A stretch of DNA of 30,049 bases from DASPXK01 sp035637315 (GTDB taxonomy: Bacteria > Chloroflexota > UBA6077 > JACCZL01). This document shows positions 6,002 to 14,207 of the stretch, one piece after another; the stretch's first letter is position 1; each line of letters opens with the position of its first letter. The translations under genes and the position numbers were made by a program. The notes under the pieces were generated by a model. It saw only the letters and a list, made by a program, of their open reading frames with translations, searched no databases and was not told the DNA's origin. The stretch is from contig DASPXK010000197.1 of NCBI GenBank assembly GCA_035637315.1, positions 1-30,049 of the forward strand, written 5' to 3'.

Positions 6002-7678
6002 GTGAAAATGAGAATCGCCCGGCGTGCATTCGTGGGACTCGTACTCGGGAGTGGCGCGGCGGCTGTGTTAGCGGCCTGCGCGCCGGCCGCGCCGCCACCC
6101 GCGCCAGCCAAGCCAACAGAGCCACCGAAGCCGGCAGCCGCCGCCGAGGCCAAGCCGACCGCCGCGCCGGCCGCCAAACCAGCCGAAGCCAAGCCTGCCG
6201 CCGGGCCGCAGCGGGGCGGCACGTTCAACTATGCCGAGGCCGGAGACTTCAACGACTTCAACCCGTGGACCTACACCGCCGTCAACTTCGAGCTGTACAA
6301 CCAGGTGTTCTCGCGGCTGATGTGGAAGGATGGCACCGGCCAGTCCCTGCCGGACCTTGCCCAGGAGTGGGCAATGGCGCCCGACAACCTCTCGCTCAAG
6401 CTCAAGCTGCGCGACAACGTCAAGTGGCACGATGGCAAGGAGCTGACCGCCGACGATTTCGTCACGATGTGGGGCTACCTGAAGGACGAGGCGCTCGCCA
6501 AACACGTTGGGGTCACGAAGGTCAAGGGCATCACGGCCCCGATCAAGGACTTGGTGGCGCCGGATAAGTCCACGCTCGAACTAAAGTTCGACGCCCCTGT
6601 GCCGTACGTGCTGGACATTCTCGACTGGTTCTATGCTATTCGCATACCCGATAAGAGCGATCCCCAGATGCTCAAGAGCCTGCCGGTCGGCAGCGGCCCG
6701 TTCAAGATCACCGAGTGGGCCACGAACCAGTACGCCCGCTTCGTCAGGCATCCCGACTACTACAACAGGGACCTGCCGTACCTGAACGAGGTGGTCTTCA
6801 AGCGCCTGACCCAGGCCGAGACGCTGCTGCCTAATCTGAAGTCGGGCGCCGTCGACGGGGTCTTGATGACGAGCCTGGCGGACGTCGGCCCGCTCCAGGC
6901 CGACCCGAACTTCCGCGTGGACGTCAACGAGAACGCCGGCAGCTTCTTCAACATCCAGGTCAACGTCAGCAAGCCGCCGCTGGACCAGAAGGAGGTCCGC
7001 CAGGCGCTGTCGTACTCGCTGAACCGCGTCGAGATGGCCAAGACCGCCTTCTTCGGTGTCTCGCGCCCGATCGCCTCGGCGTTCTATAGCCCGACGTCGA
7101 TCGGCTACCGCGAGGATCTGGTCATGGCGCACGCCTTCGATCTCGACAGGGCGAAGAAACTACTCGAGGGCGCCGGCGTCAGGAATCTGGATCTCAGCAT
7201 CATCGTAACCCCGGCCTGGCCGCAGATGAAGCTCTTCTCCCTGATCTGGCAGGCCGATCTGGCCAAGATCGGCGTCCGTCTGAAGGTCGACGAGGTGGAG
7301 AACGCGAAGTTCTACGAGATCAACGGCTTCAAGGATTTGCAGGGTAACGACCTGCAGGCGTGGCTGAATGCCCGGGTGACGCGTGACCCGGCGATCTTCT
7401 GGAGCACGCAGCGCAACTACCGCGGCGGTCCCACGACGGGCACGCACGCGTACCTGAACGAGGAAATGGAGAAGCTCGTCGGGGCCGGCGCGGTAGAGCC
7501 AGACACCGAGAAACGGAAACGGATCTACCAGCAGCTCAATGAGATCGTCCTGGATTCCTGCCACGTCATTCAGGTCGCGACCAACCCGCGCGTCTGGGCA
7601 TACGGCAAGGGCGTTGATGGCATGCGGGTCGACCTGAACGGCAACCTGGTCGTAGATCAAGCCTCAGTGAGCCGTTAA
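6002..7678 (+). CDS. Peptide/nickel-type ABC transporter substrate-binding lipoprotein (SBP family 5)
   Basis: This 558-residue extracellular binding protein resembles DppA/OppA (SBP_bac_5). The N-terminus has a twin-arginine-like signal (ARRAFVGL, residues 6-13) and a lipobox LAAC ending at Cys26, so it is probably a Tat-exported lipoprotein. An Ala/Pro/Lys linker runs to about residue 70. The mature domain shows family hallmarks: an LAQEW-type motif near residue 122, VKWHDGKELTADDF at about 140-153, and DPQMLKSLPVGSGPFKI at about 220-236. GTG 6002 was chosen because GGAGGG at 5991-5996 is 5 bases upstream; ATG 6008 is an alternative. The two permease genes follow after a large palindrome. 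The ligand may be a peptide, sugar or metal chelate. Confidence 0.92.
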   Translation: MKMRIARRAFVGLVLGSGAAAVLAACAPAAPPPAPAKPTEPPKPAAAAEAKPTAAPAAKPAEAKPAAGPQRGGTFNYAEAGDFNDFNPWTYTAVNFELYNQVFSRLMWKDGTGQSLPDLAQEWAMAPDNLSLKLKLRDNVKWHDGKELTADDFVTMWGYLKDEALAKHVGVTKVKGITAPIKDLVAPDKSTLELKFDAPVPYVLDILDWFYAIRIPDKSDPQMLKSLPVGSGPFKITEWATNQYARFVRHPDYYNRDLPYLNEVVFKRLTQAETLLPNLKSGAVDGVLMTSLADVGPLQADPNFRVDVNENAGSFFNIQVNVSKPPLDQKEVRQALSYSLNRVEMAKTAFFGVSRPIASAFYSPTSIGYREDLVMAHAFDLDRAKKLLEGAGVRNLDLSIIVTPAWPQMKLFSLIWQADLAKIGVRLKVDEVENAKFYEINGFKDLQGNDLQAWLNARVTRDPAIFWSTQRNYRGGPTTGTHAYLNEEMEKLVGAGAVEPDTEKRKRIYQQLNEIVLDSCHVIQVATNPRVWAYGKGVDGMRVDLNGNLVVDQASVSR

Positions 7679-7722
7679 TCTGTGCCGAATACCTGGTGCT
7701 GAGGAGCTGCTGTCGCGCGTTC

Positions 7723-7798
7723 GCCCCCACCCCCCATCCCCCTCCCCCAAGCTTGGGGGAGGGAACAAGTGCGCTTCGCGGGGATGGGGGGTGGGGGC
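7723..7798 (+). repeat. Palindromic repeat family A, copy 3: nested inverted repeat between binding protein and permease genes
   Basis: A perfect 19-bp inverted repeat (7723-7741 with 7780-7798, GCCCCCACCCCCCATCCCC and its complement) encloses a perfect 22-bp palindrome (7741-7762, dyad AAGCTT). In RNA the outer stem could enclose the inner hairpin, making an unusually stable structure. It lies 45 bases after the binding-protein stop and may act as an mRNA end stabiliser or partial terminator. Confidence 0.88.
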
Positions 7799-7864
7799 TG
7801 CTGGTGACGGCTGCCGTCTCCCGACAAGTATAGCCAGGGGTCAGGGCCCCGCGGGAGAGGGAAC

Positions 7865-8818
7865 GTGCTGACCTACCTACTGCGCCGGTGGCTGGCGCTG
7901 CTGCCGACCCTGTTGCTGGCGTCGGTCCTGATCTTCGCCATCATCCAGCTGTCGCCGGGTGATCCAGTGCGGATGAAGCTGGGCACCGAGGCGACGGCTG
8001 AGGAGGTGGCGCTCGAGCGCGAGCGGCTGGGCCTGGAAAAGCCCGTTCCGCTCCGTTACCTCATCTGGCTGTCCGACCTCACCCGGCTCGACCTGGGCCG
8101 GTCGCAGGTCAACAACCGGCTCGTGACCACGCTGGTCGCTGAGCACTTCCCCAACACCCTGCGGCTGTCGATCATCGCCTTCTGTCTGGCGGTGATGATC
8201 GGTCTGCCGCTGGGATGCCTGGCCGCCGTCCGGCAGGACGCGAGGCCGGACACGGTCATCACGAGCCTGAACTCGTTGGGGCTCGCCGTGCCGGCATTCT
8301 GGCTGGGCCTGCTGCTGATCCTCGTCTTCAGTGTTACGCTCCACTGGCTGCCGCCCTCGGGCGTGGGAGACCCGAACAACCCCTGGTATCTCAACCTTCC
8401 GTATCTGGTGATGCCGGTGGCGACCATCGCCGTCTCGAACCTGTCGGTCTTCTCGCGGTTCGTCCGATCGGCGATGATCGACGTACTCGGGGCGGACTAC
8501 ATCCGGACCGCGCGCGCAAAGGGCGTTCCCGAGCCAGGTGTCGTCGGTCGCCACGCGCTGCGCAACGCCCTGATCCCGGTCGTGACCGTGCTCGGGATCC
8601 AGTTCAGCCGTTTGCTCGGCGGGGCGGTGGTGACCGAGGCGGTCTTTGCCTATCCCGGGCTCGGGCGGCTGGTGGTGACCTCGATCCTGAATCGCGACTA
8701 CCCGGTCGTCCAGGGGGCCTTGATGTTAGTCGTGGTCATCTTTTTGGTGACCAGTATCATCATCGACCTCTCGTACGCTTACCTGGACCCCCGGATCCAC
8801 CCACACGGCGCAACCTAA
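7865..8818 (+). CDS. ABC transporter permease, DppB/OppB type
   Basis: This is a 317-residue inner membrane permease of the peptide/nickel importer class. The N-terminus MLTYLLRRWLALLPTLLLAS is the first helix, followed by the family motif QLSPGDPV. About six membrane helices are visible. The EAA loop that docks on the ATPase is around residues 211-243 (GADYIRTARAKG followed by HALRNALIP). GTG 7865 has GGGAGAGGG directly upstream at proper spacing. The gene forms the importer core with the next gene and uses the preceding binding protein. No ATPase gene is present here, so ATP-binding subunits must be encoded elsewhere or shared with another importer. Confidence 0.93.
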   Translation: MLTYLLRRWLALLPTLLLASVLIFAIIQLSPGDPVRMKLGTEATAEEVALERERLGLEKPVPLRYLIWLSDLTRLDLGRSQVNNRLVTTLVAEHFPNTLRLSIIAFCLAVMIGLPLGCLAAVRQDARPDTVITSLNSLGLAVPAFWLGLLLILVFSVTLHWLPPSGVGDPNNPWYLNLPYLVMPVATIAVSNLSVFSRFVRSAMIDVLGADYIRTARAKGVPEPGVVGRHALRNALIPVVTVLGIQFSRLLGGAVVTEAVFAYPGLGRLVVTSILNRDYPVVQGALMLVVVIFLVTSIIIDLSYAYLDPRIHPHGAT

Positions 8819-8819
8819 C

Positions 8820-9785
8820 TTGGAGGGACGGCGACCCGGGGGCACGGAGGCGGAGGGAGGAACCTTCGGCGTCTCCGCCGCAGTGAGCGTCCCAACGCCC
8901 CTCGAAAGGCGGGACTGGCAGGCCGGAGGCAGCGGCGTTGGGGCAGTCGCGGCGCGGCTGCTAAGGGATCGCAGGGGCGCCCTGGGCACAGCGGTGCTCG
9001 TCGTCCTGATCGTAGTGGCGGTCTTTAGTCCTCAGCTTTCACCCTACGATCCCAACGAGATCCATCTGCGCGACCAACTCGCCGGGCCATCAGCAGCGTA
9101 CTGGTTTGGGACCGACGAGGTTGGGCGGGACATCCTCAGCCGCGTCATGTACAGCGCACGGCCGGCACTGGAAGCGGGGTTGCTGACAATCGTCCTCGCG
9201 GCGATCGTCGGGGCCCTGACCGGCCTGGTGGCGGGCTACCGGGCGGGCTGGTTCGATCTGCTGATCATGCGCCTCTGGGACACGCTGCTTGCGTTCCCGG
9301 CGATCTTCCTCGCGATTGGCATCGTGACAGTGCTCGGCCCGGGCTGGCTCAACGCCGTGCTGGCGATCGCCGTCCTGAACATGCCGGTGTTCTCGCGGCT
9401 GGTGCGAGCTAGCGCACTGGCCACCCGCAACCGGGACTTCGTCACGGCATCACGCGCCATCGGCTGCTCCGACTGGCGGATCATGCTCAGCCACGTCTTC
9501 CCCAGCTGCCTGGCGCCACTGGTCGTGCAGATGGCGATCGCCGCGCCCGAGGCGATTCTTGTCGAGGCGTCGCTGAGTTTTCTTGGACTCGGCAGCCAGC
9601 CGCCGGACCCGTCCTGGGGCAACATGCTCGGCGGCGCCCAGGGATACCTGTTCCGCTCCCCCTCGTATGCGCTGTTCCCAGGGCTGGCGATCACCCTCGT
9701 CGTCGTCGCGATGAACTCGTTTGCCGACGGGTTGCAGGACGCGATCGACCCGCATCGCGTCCGCGGCCGTGGCAAGGCAGCATAG
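8820..9785 (+). CDS. ABC transporter permease, DppC/OppC type
   Basis: A 321-residue second permease of the importer. It opens with the OppC N-terminal pattern (LLRDRRGALGTAVLVVLIVV), then DPNEIHLRDQLAGPS and FGTDEVGRDILSRVMY, which are typical of DppC. The EAA loop reads NRDFVTASRAIGCSDWRIML, and the C-terminus ends IDPHRVRGRGKAA. The start is uncertain. TTG 8820 leaves one base after the upstream stop but has no ribosome binding site, and its first 21 residues are low-complexity. GTG 8883 would give 300 residues, nearer the family norm, also without a clear site. Translational coupling to the upstream permease is likely. Confidence 0.92.
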   Translation: MEGRRPGGTEAEGGTFGVSAAVSVPTPLERRDWQAGGSGVGAVAARLLRDRRGALGTAVLVVLIVVAVFSPQLSPYDPNEIHLRDQLAGPSAAYWFGTDEVGRDILSRVMYSARPALEAGLLTIVLAAIVGALTGLVAGYRAGWFDLLIMRLWDTLLAFPAIFLAIGIVTVLGPGWLNAVLAIAVLNMPVFSRLVRASALATRNRDFVTASRAIGCSDWRIMLSHVFPSCLAPLVVQMAIAAPEAILVEASLSFLGLGSQPPDPSWGNMLGGAQGYLFRSPSYALFPGLAITLVVVAMNSFADGLQDAIDPHRVRGRGKAA

Positions 9786-9788
9786 CGG

Positions 9789-9813
9789 GTCCGGAGTCCG
9801 TCGGACTCCGGAC
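9789..9813. terminator. Hairpin terminator between convergent genes
   Basis: GTCCGGAGTCC (9789-9799) and GGACTCCGGAC (9803-9813) form a perfect 11-bp stem with a 3-base loop. It fills the 28-base gap between the permease stop and the stop of the convergent DNA glycosylase gene, so it can serve both directions. No strong T run follows on the plus strand. Confidence 0.7.
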
Positions 9814-10398
9814 TTATGGCAAAGGTGGGCGAGATGAGAGGTATGGGCTCGTACGGACCAAGAAGCGCCACTCACGAGCGGCCCACTCGCCGGCGTAGTC
9901 GACGCCCACCCGCGGACCGGTCGCCACGAGGCCATTGTCCAGTCGCTCGCCACGTCGTTCGATCCAGAGCGCGCCGGTCACCAGGTCCAAGCCGTTGTGG
10001 CGGCGATCGATGCTCAGGGCACGGCAGAGCCGCCCAGGGCCGTTCGTGCTCAGCTCAACGCCCTCGCCAGGCTCCAGCGCGCGGATCAGAATCGCAGCCG
10101 GATATCCGTCGCTCTCGGTGACGACGTTCAGGCAGTGGTACATACCGTAGATCAGGTAGACGTAGGCGTGGCCCGGCGGCCCGAACATGACGGCGGTGCG
10201 CGCGGTTCGGCCGCGCGAGGCGTGCGAGGCGCGGTCGTCGGGCCCGATGTACGCCTCGACCTCGACGATCCGACCGGCGCGGCGACCTTCCTGTAGATCG
10301 TGCACCAGCCAGCAGCCCAACAGCTCGCGCGCAACCACCAGCGTCGATCGAGCGTAAAACTCCCTGGGCAGGCGCTGCGAGCGATCGGCTGGGGTCAC
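9814..10398 (-). CDS. 3-methyladenine DNA glycosylase (AAG/Mpg family)
   Basis: This 194-residue protein belongs to the AAG (Mpg) family, which removes 3-methyladenine, hypoxanthine and other damaged purines from DNA in base excision repair. The catalytic segment reads RIVEVEAYIGPDDRASHA at residues 43-60, with Glu48 in the position of human AAG Glu125. The substrate pocket follows (MFGPPGHAYVYLIYGMYHCLNVV). I chose GTG 10398 because the family N-terminus (PREFYARSTLVVARELLG) starts just after it; an upstream in-frame start at 10494 would overlap the divergent gene and adds unconserved sequence. The ribosome binding site is weak (AGGA, very close). The gene is transcribed away from the glycosyltransferase. 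Confidence 0.93.
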   Translation of the reverse strand: MTPADRSQRLPREFYARSTLVVARELLGCWLVHDLQEGRRAGRIVEVEAYIGPDDRASHASRGRTARTAVMFGPPGHAYVYLIYGMYHCLNVVTESDGYPAAILIRALEPGEGVELSTNGPGRLCRALSIDRRHNGLDLVTGALWIERRGERLDNGLVATGPRVGVDYAGEWAAREWRFLVRTSPYLSSRPPLP

Positions 10399-10448
10399 GT
10401 CCTGAGTATGCCGCCAGCCACCGGTCGGGAAGTAGACTGAGTGCCATT

Positions 10449-12089
10449 GTGCTCCATTTTGCCGCGCGACGTTTCTCGAACACGGGGCTCCCACCCCGCG
10501 CCGCCGCGTCGCGCCCAGGCACGGCTGTCCTCGTCGGGGCGATCCTGGCCCTGGCGCTTGGGTTGCGACTGTGGGGCCTGAGCTGGGGACTGCCCTGGGC
10601 GTTCCATTTCGACGAGGCGGTCAACTACGTCCAGCGCGCTGAGCGCATGGTCAGGTCCGGGGACCTCGATCCGAGGTATTTCCAGAACCCCAGCCTGTTC
10701 ACGTATCTGATCGCCGGCGAGCTCGCCCTGAGTCGAAGGATCGGGCCGCTGAGCGGGCCGTTCTCGGCACGGGAGGTGGGCTCGGCCAACCTGTGGGCTC
10801 GCCTTGACAGCGCGCTGATGGGAACAGCCAGCGTAGCGGTCCTGTTCGCTCTGGGGGGCGAGCTGTACGGACGGGGCGTCGGTCTGTTTGGGGCGCTGCT
10901 GCTGGCCGCCAGCTTCTTGCACGTGCGTGACTCGCACTATGGGACCAACGATGTTCCAAGCATCGCGCTTCTTCTGCTGTCGCTGTATTTCCAGGCTCGG
11001 CTGATCCGCCGGCCGGGGCGAAGCTGGTACGTCCTTGCTGGCCTGGCCGGGGGTCTGGCGACCTCGACCAAATACAGCATGGGCTTCTTCTTCGTGTCGC
11101 TGCTTGTCGCCCACTGGCTTCGCAAGCGGCCGAGCGGGTGTCGGGCCTGGGACGACGCAGGATTGGTGGCCCTGGCCGGCTTGTCGGGTCTGGCCGGCTA
11201 TTTGATCGGCACGCCCTACACGGTCCTGGACTTCGCCCGTTTTTGGCCCGGCTTCTTGAACCAGTACCACCTCGGTGACCAAGCCTGGTACGGACAGTCG
11301 CCCGAGCCCATCGCGCTGCTGTACTTGACGACCCTGCTGCACGGGCTGGGTGCACTGCCGCTGGCGCTTGGACTCGTCGGCCTGGGCCTGGCCTGGCGGG
11401 CGCGGCCTGCACAGACGGTCTTTCTACTCGCGTTTCCTGTCGTCTATTTGTCCTTTCTGATGCCAAAACCGCTATTCTTCGCGCGCTTCACTCTGCCACT
11501 GGTCCCGGTCCTCTGCCTGCTTGCCGCCCTCACAGCGGTCAAGATAGCCGGCAAGGTTCGAGCGGCGTGGCGGCCCGGCATCGTGGCGGCACTGGCCGCG
11601 GCGCTCGTAGCGCAGTCGATCGCCAACGACCTGGCGCATAGCAGACTTCTACTGCAGACCGACACTCGCGTACTGGCCAGCCAATGGGTTCAGAACAACT
11701 TGCCCCGAGGCAGCCGGGTGTGGGTAGAGGACTGGGCAGTCTACGACGTGAGCGGGCGCAGCTACACGCCGCGCGCCGCCGAGCTGCGGCTGCAGCGTTT
11801 CGAGGACGCCGTCGGGATCGAGGACGCGCGCTACTTCACCGCCCGCGACGCCCAGTACGTGGTCACGAGCAGCTTCCCAGAGGAGTCGCTGCCCCAGGAG
11901 TGGGGCCTTCAGCGCGCGCACCACGTCTTGGCCGAGCAGGCCAAGCTGGCAGCCCGTTTCGGGCCCGGCCTGGGCGGCCGCGACGTCCCGTTCTCGGTCG
12001 AGAATATGAACACCCCATTCTGGAGTCTGCAGCAATATGAACGTCCAGGTCCGACCGTGGAGGTGTATTGGCTCACCAACAATCCCTAG
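10449..12089 (+). CDS. Polytopic membrane glycosyltransferase, PMT/ArnT-like (GT-C fold)
   Basis: A 546-residue membrane protein with about ten hydrophobic helices through residue 400 and a soluble C-terminal domain of about 140 residues. The first periplasmic loop carries HFDEAVNYV with the acidic pair Asp55-Glu56, the catalytic position of GT-C enzymes that use lipid-phosphate sugar donors (PMT, ArnT, GT39/GT83). KYSMG and the GTPYTVLDF segment also fit bacterial PMT_2-type proteins. The acceptor is unknown; cell-surface glycan or protein glycosylation is likely. The GTG start lacks a good ribosome binding site. No other cell-envelope gene sits beside it. It is divergent from the DNA glycosylase, with which no functional link is apparent. 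Confidence 0.85.
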   Translation: MLHFAARRFSNTGLPPRAAASRPGTAVLVGAILALALGLRLWGLSWGLPWAFHFDEAVNYVQRAERMVRSGDLDPRYFQNPSLFTYLIAGELALSRRIGPLSGPFSAREVGSANLWARLDSALMGTASVAVLFALGGELYGRGVGLFGALLLAASFLHVRDSHYGTNDVPSIALLLLSLYFQARLIRRPGRSWYVLAGLAGGLATSTKYSMGFFFVSLLVAHWLRKRPSGCRAWDDAGLVALAGLSGLAGYLIGTPYTVLDFARFWPGFLNQYHLGDQAWYGQSPEPIALLYLTTLLHGLGALPLALGLVGLGLAWRARPAQTVFLLAFPVVYLSFLMPKPLFFARFTLPLVPVLCLLAALTAVKIAGKVRAAWRPGIVAALAAALVAQSIANDLAHSRLLLQTDTRVLASQWVQNNLPRGSRVWVEDWAVYDVSGRSYTPRAAELRLQRFEDAVGIEDARYFTARDAQYVVTSSFPEESLPQEWGLQRAHHVLAEQAKLAARFGPGLGGRDVPFSVENMNTPFWSLQQYERPGPTVEVYWLTNNP

Positions 12090-12135
12090 CATTTGAGCGA
12101 TATCATTTCCTCATGTCTCGGACCTCGGTGGTAAG

Positions 12136-13197
12136 ATGAGCCTGAACACGGTGACGTCGACCAGGATGCAGACGACCGTCCGCCCGTTGCACGCCGAACT
12201 GGGCCTTACAGACGAAAAGGCGATCGAGCTGTACCGATTGATGCTGCTCGCTCGCGCGCTGGACGAGCGGCAGTGGATCCTGAACAGGCAGGGGAGGCAG
12301 GCGTTCGTCATTAGCTGCCAGGGCCACGAAGCAGCCCAGGTCGGCAGCGCGGCGGCCCTCCGGCCCGGCGTCGACGCGATGGTCCCGTACTACCGCGATC
12401 TGGCGGCCGTGGTGGCCTTTGGCGCAAGTGCACGCGACACGGTGTTCGAGGCTCTCTCGCATCCGGAGGGACCCTGGAGCGGGGGCCGGCAGATGCCTTC
12501 GCATTTCGGCTCGCCGCGGCTGAGGATCCTGACCGGCGGCAGCTCCGTGGCCACCCACATCCCGCACGCGACTGGCGCGGCGCTCGCGGCGCTTCGGCGT
12601 GGTGAGGAAAGCGTCGTGATCGCCTACTTCGGGGACGGCGCGACCAGCAAGGCCGACTTTCACGAGGGGATCAATTTCGCCGCCATCCAGAAGCTGCCGG
12701 TGATCTTCTTTTGCGAGGACAACGGGTACGCGATCTCGGTGCCGCTTGCCAGGCAGAGCTCCGTGCCATGCATCGCCGACCGCGCGGCAGCGTATGGTGT
12801 CCCGGGCGTCGCAGTGGACGGCACCGACGTACTGGCCGTCCACCAGGTCACGAGCAAGGCTGCCGAACGAGCGCGGGGCGGCGACGGGCCGACCCTGATC
12901 GACGCCAAGTGCGTCCGCCTGACGCCTCACTCGAGCGACGACGACCATTCCCGCTACCGCAGCCGTGAAGAGCTGGCGGCCGAGCGTGCTCGCGACCCAA
13001 TCCCGCGCTACCAGGCGTACCTCCGAGAGCACGAGCTGATCGACGAGGAGGCCGAGCGGCGAATTCGGGTCGACATCGCGGACCAGATCGAGACGGCGCT
13101 CCAGGAGGCGCTGGCGGGCGCACTGGACCCGTCCACGGCAACGCGGCACGTTTTCAAGGATGCTCCGACCCCAACCCTGGGGGAGGGGCCTGGTTAG
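12136..13197 (+). CDS. bkdA1: 2-oxoacid dehydrogenase E1 component, alpha subunit (branched-chain type)
   Basis: This 353-residue thiamine-diphosphate enzyme subunit decarboxylates a 2-oxoacid and passes the acyl group to E2. The ThDP/Mg site runs from GDGATSKADFHEG (residues 166-178) to EDN (194-196). The loop HSSDDD at 265-270 resembles the HSTSDD phosphorylation-loop motif of branched-chain 2-oxoacid dehydrogenase E1 alpha more than that of pyruvate dehydrogenase. ATG 12136 has a weak GGTGG site; Met11 is an alternative. The last 12 residues (DAPTPTLGEGPG) are encoded by a degenerate half of repeat family A, so the native C-terminus seems to have been replaced. It is the first of four or five cotranscribed genes. 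Confidence 0.9.
   Translation: MSLNTVTSTRMQTTVRPLHAELGLTDEKAIELYRLMLLARALDERQWILNRQGRQAFVISCQGHEAAQVGSAAALRPGVDAMVPYYRDLAAVVAFGASARDTVFEALSHPEGPWSGGRQMPSHFGSPRLRILTGGSSVATHIPHATGAALAALRRGEESVVIAYFGDGATSKADFHEGINFAAIQKLPVIFFCEDNGYAISVPLARQSSVPCIADRAAAYGVPGVAVDGTDVLAVHQVTSKAAERARGGDGPTLIDAKCVRLTPHSSDDDHSRYRSREELAAERARDPIPRYQAYLREHELIDEEAERRIRVDIADQIETALQEALAGALDPSTATRHVFKDAPTPTLGEGPG
13153..13197 (+). repeat. Degenerate half of repeat family A inside the 3' end of the E1 alpha gene
   Basis: CCAACCCTGGGGGAGGGGCC near the end of the gene matches the right half of family A (CCAAxxTTGGGAGAGGGG). In this frame it encodes PTLGEGPG and is followed by the stop codon. The left half is reduced to GACCCC. 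Confidence 0.55.
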
Positions 13198-13208
13198 CGA
13201 AGAGTGCA

Positions 13209-14189
13209 ATGGCCGTCAAAACGCTTATCGAGGCCGTCAACGAGGCGCTGCGCGAGGAGATGGAACGCGATCCGAGCGTGATCGTGCTGGGAGAGGACGT
13301 TGGTGTGCACGGGGGTGTCTTCCGCGCCACCGAAGGTCTCCAGAAGGAATTTGGAGCCGAGCGGGTTATCGACACCCCGCTCGCCGAGCTGGGCATCGCT
13401 GGAATCGCGATCGGGGCAGCTATGAACGGCCTGCGTCCCGTGGCCGAGATCCAGTTCGCGGACTACATTCACCCAGCCTTTGACCAGATCGTGAACGAGG
13501 CGGCCAAGATTCGCTACCGCTCCAACGGGGCGTTCAGCTGCCCGATCGTCGTTCGGGCACCGTTCGGAGCCGGCGTGCACGGCGGCCTGTACCACTCGCA
13601 GAGCGTTGAAGCGTTGTTCTACCACGTGCCGGGCCTGAAGATCGTCATCCCTTCGACACCATACGACTGTAAGGGACTGCTCAAAGCTTCGATTCGCGAC
13701 CCGGACCCGGTCATGTTCTTCGAGCACAAGAAGAGCTACCGGCGTGTGAAGGGGGATGTGCCGGAAGGCGACTACACAGTCCCGCTTTCGGTGGCCGACG
13801 TCAAGCGCGAGGGGACCGACATCAGCGTCATCACCTACGGCGTGGGCGTCCACCTGGCGCTCGAAGCGGCCGAGAAGATCGAGGCCGAGGCCGTGTCTGT
13901 CGAGGTGCTCGACCTGCGGACGATCGTCCCGATGGACAAGGAGGCCATCGCCCGCTCGGTGAGCAAGACCAACAAGGTCCTGGTCGTGCACGAGGACAAC
14001 AAGACCGGCGGTGTGGGAGCCGAGATCGCCGCGACGATCGCCGAGGACCACTTCGAGGAGCTGGATGGTCCAGTCCTCAGAGTGGCGGCGGCCGATACCC
14101 ACATCCCGTACGCCCCAACGCTGGAGGAGGCCGTCATCCCAAACGTCGACGACGTCCTCGCCGCCCTGCGCCGGCTGGCGGCCTACTGA
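13209..14189 (+). CDS. bkdA2: 2-oxoacid dehydrogenase E1 component, beta subunit
   Basis: This 326-residue partner of E1 alpha builds the thiamine-binding interface and the E2-binding surface. It begins with the family pattern LIEAVNEALREEM, followed by VLGEDVGVHGGVFRAT at about residues 25-40, where the ThDP-contacting Glu of the GEDV motif lies. Then come TPLAELGIAGIAIGAA and QFADYIHPAFDQI. The C-terminal transketolase domain contains ISVITYGVGVHLALEAA and DLRTIVPMD. The length matches bacterial branched-chain and pyruvate E1 beta (about 325). It starts 11 bases after E1 alpha and ends 18 bases before E2, so the three genes form one operon. Substrate preference cannot be settled from this subunit. 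Confidence 0.93.
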   Translation: MAVKTLIEAVNEALREEMERDPSVIVLGEDVGVHGGVFRATEGLQKEFGAERVIDTPLAELGIAGIAIGAAMNGLRPVAEIQFADYIHPAFDQIVNEAAKIRYRSNGAFSCPIVVRAPFGAGVHGGLYHSQSVEALFYHVPGLKIVIPSTPYDCKGLLKASIRDPDPVMFFEHKKSYRRVKGDVPEGDYTVPLSVADVKREGTDISVITYGVGVHLALEAAEKIEAEAVSVEVLDLRTIVPMDKEAIARSVSKTNKVLVVHEDNKTGGVGAEIAATIAEDHFEELDGPVLRVAAADTHIPYAPTLEEAVIPNVDDVLAALRRLAAY

Positions 14190-14207
14190 TCGCGTAGCGG
14201 AGACGAG

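Noticed and set aside
6060..6220. Tandem repeats in the Ala/Pro/Lys-rich lipoprotein linker
   Set aside because: These are codon-level repeats of a disordered linker, also seen in the other lipoproteins; not a DNA element.
7803..7834. Promoter between the ABC binding protein and permease genes (GGTGAC...TATAGC)
   Set aside because: The spacer is 20 bases and the -35 is poor; not better than chance in this region.
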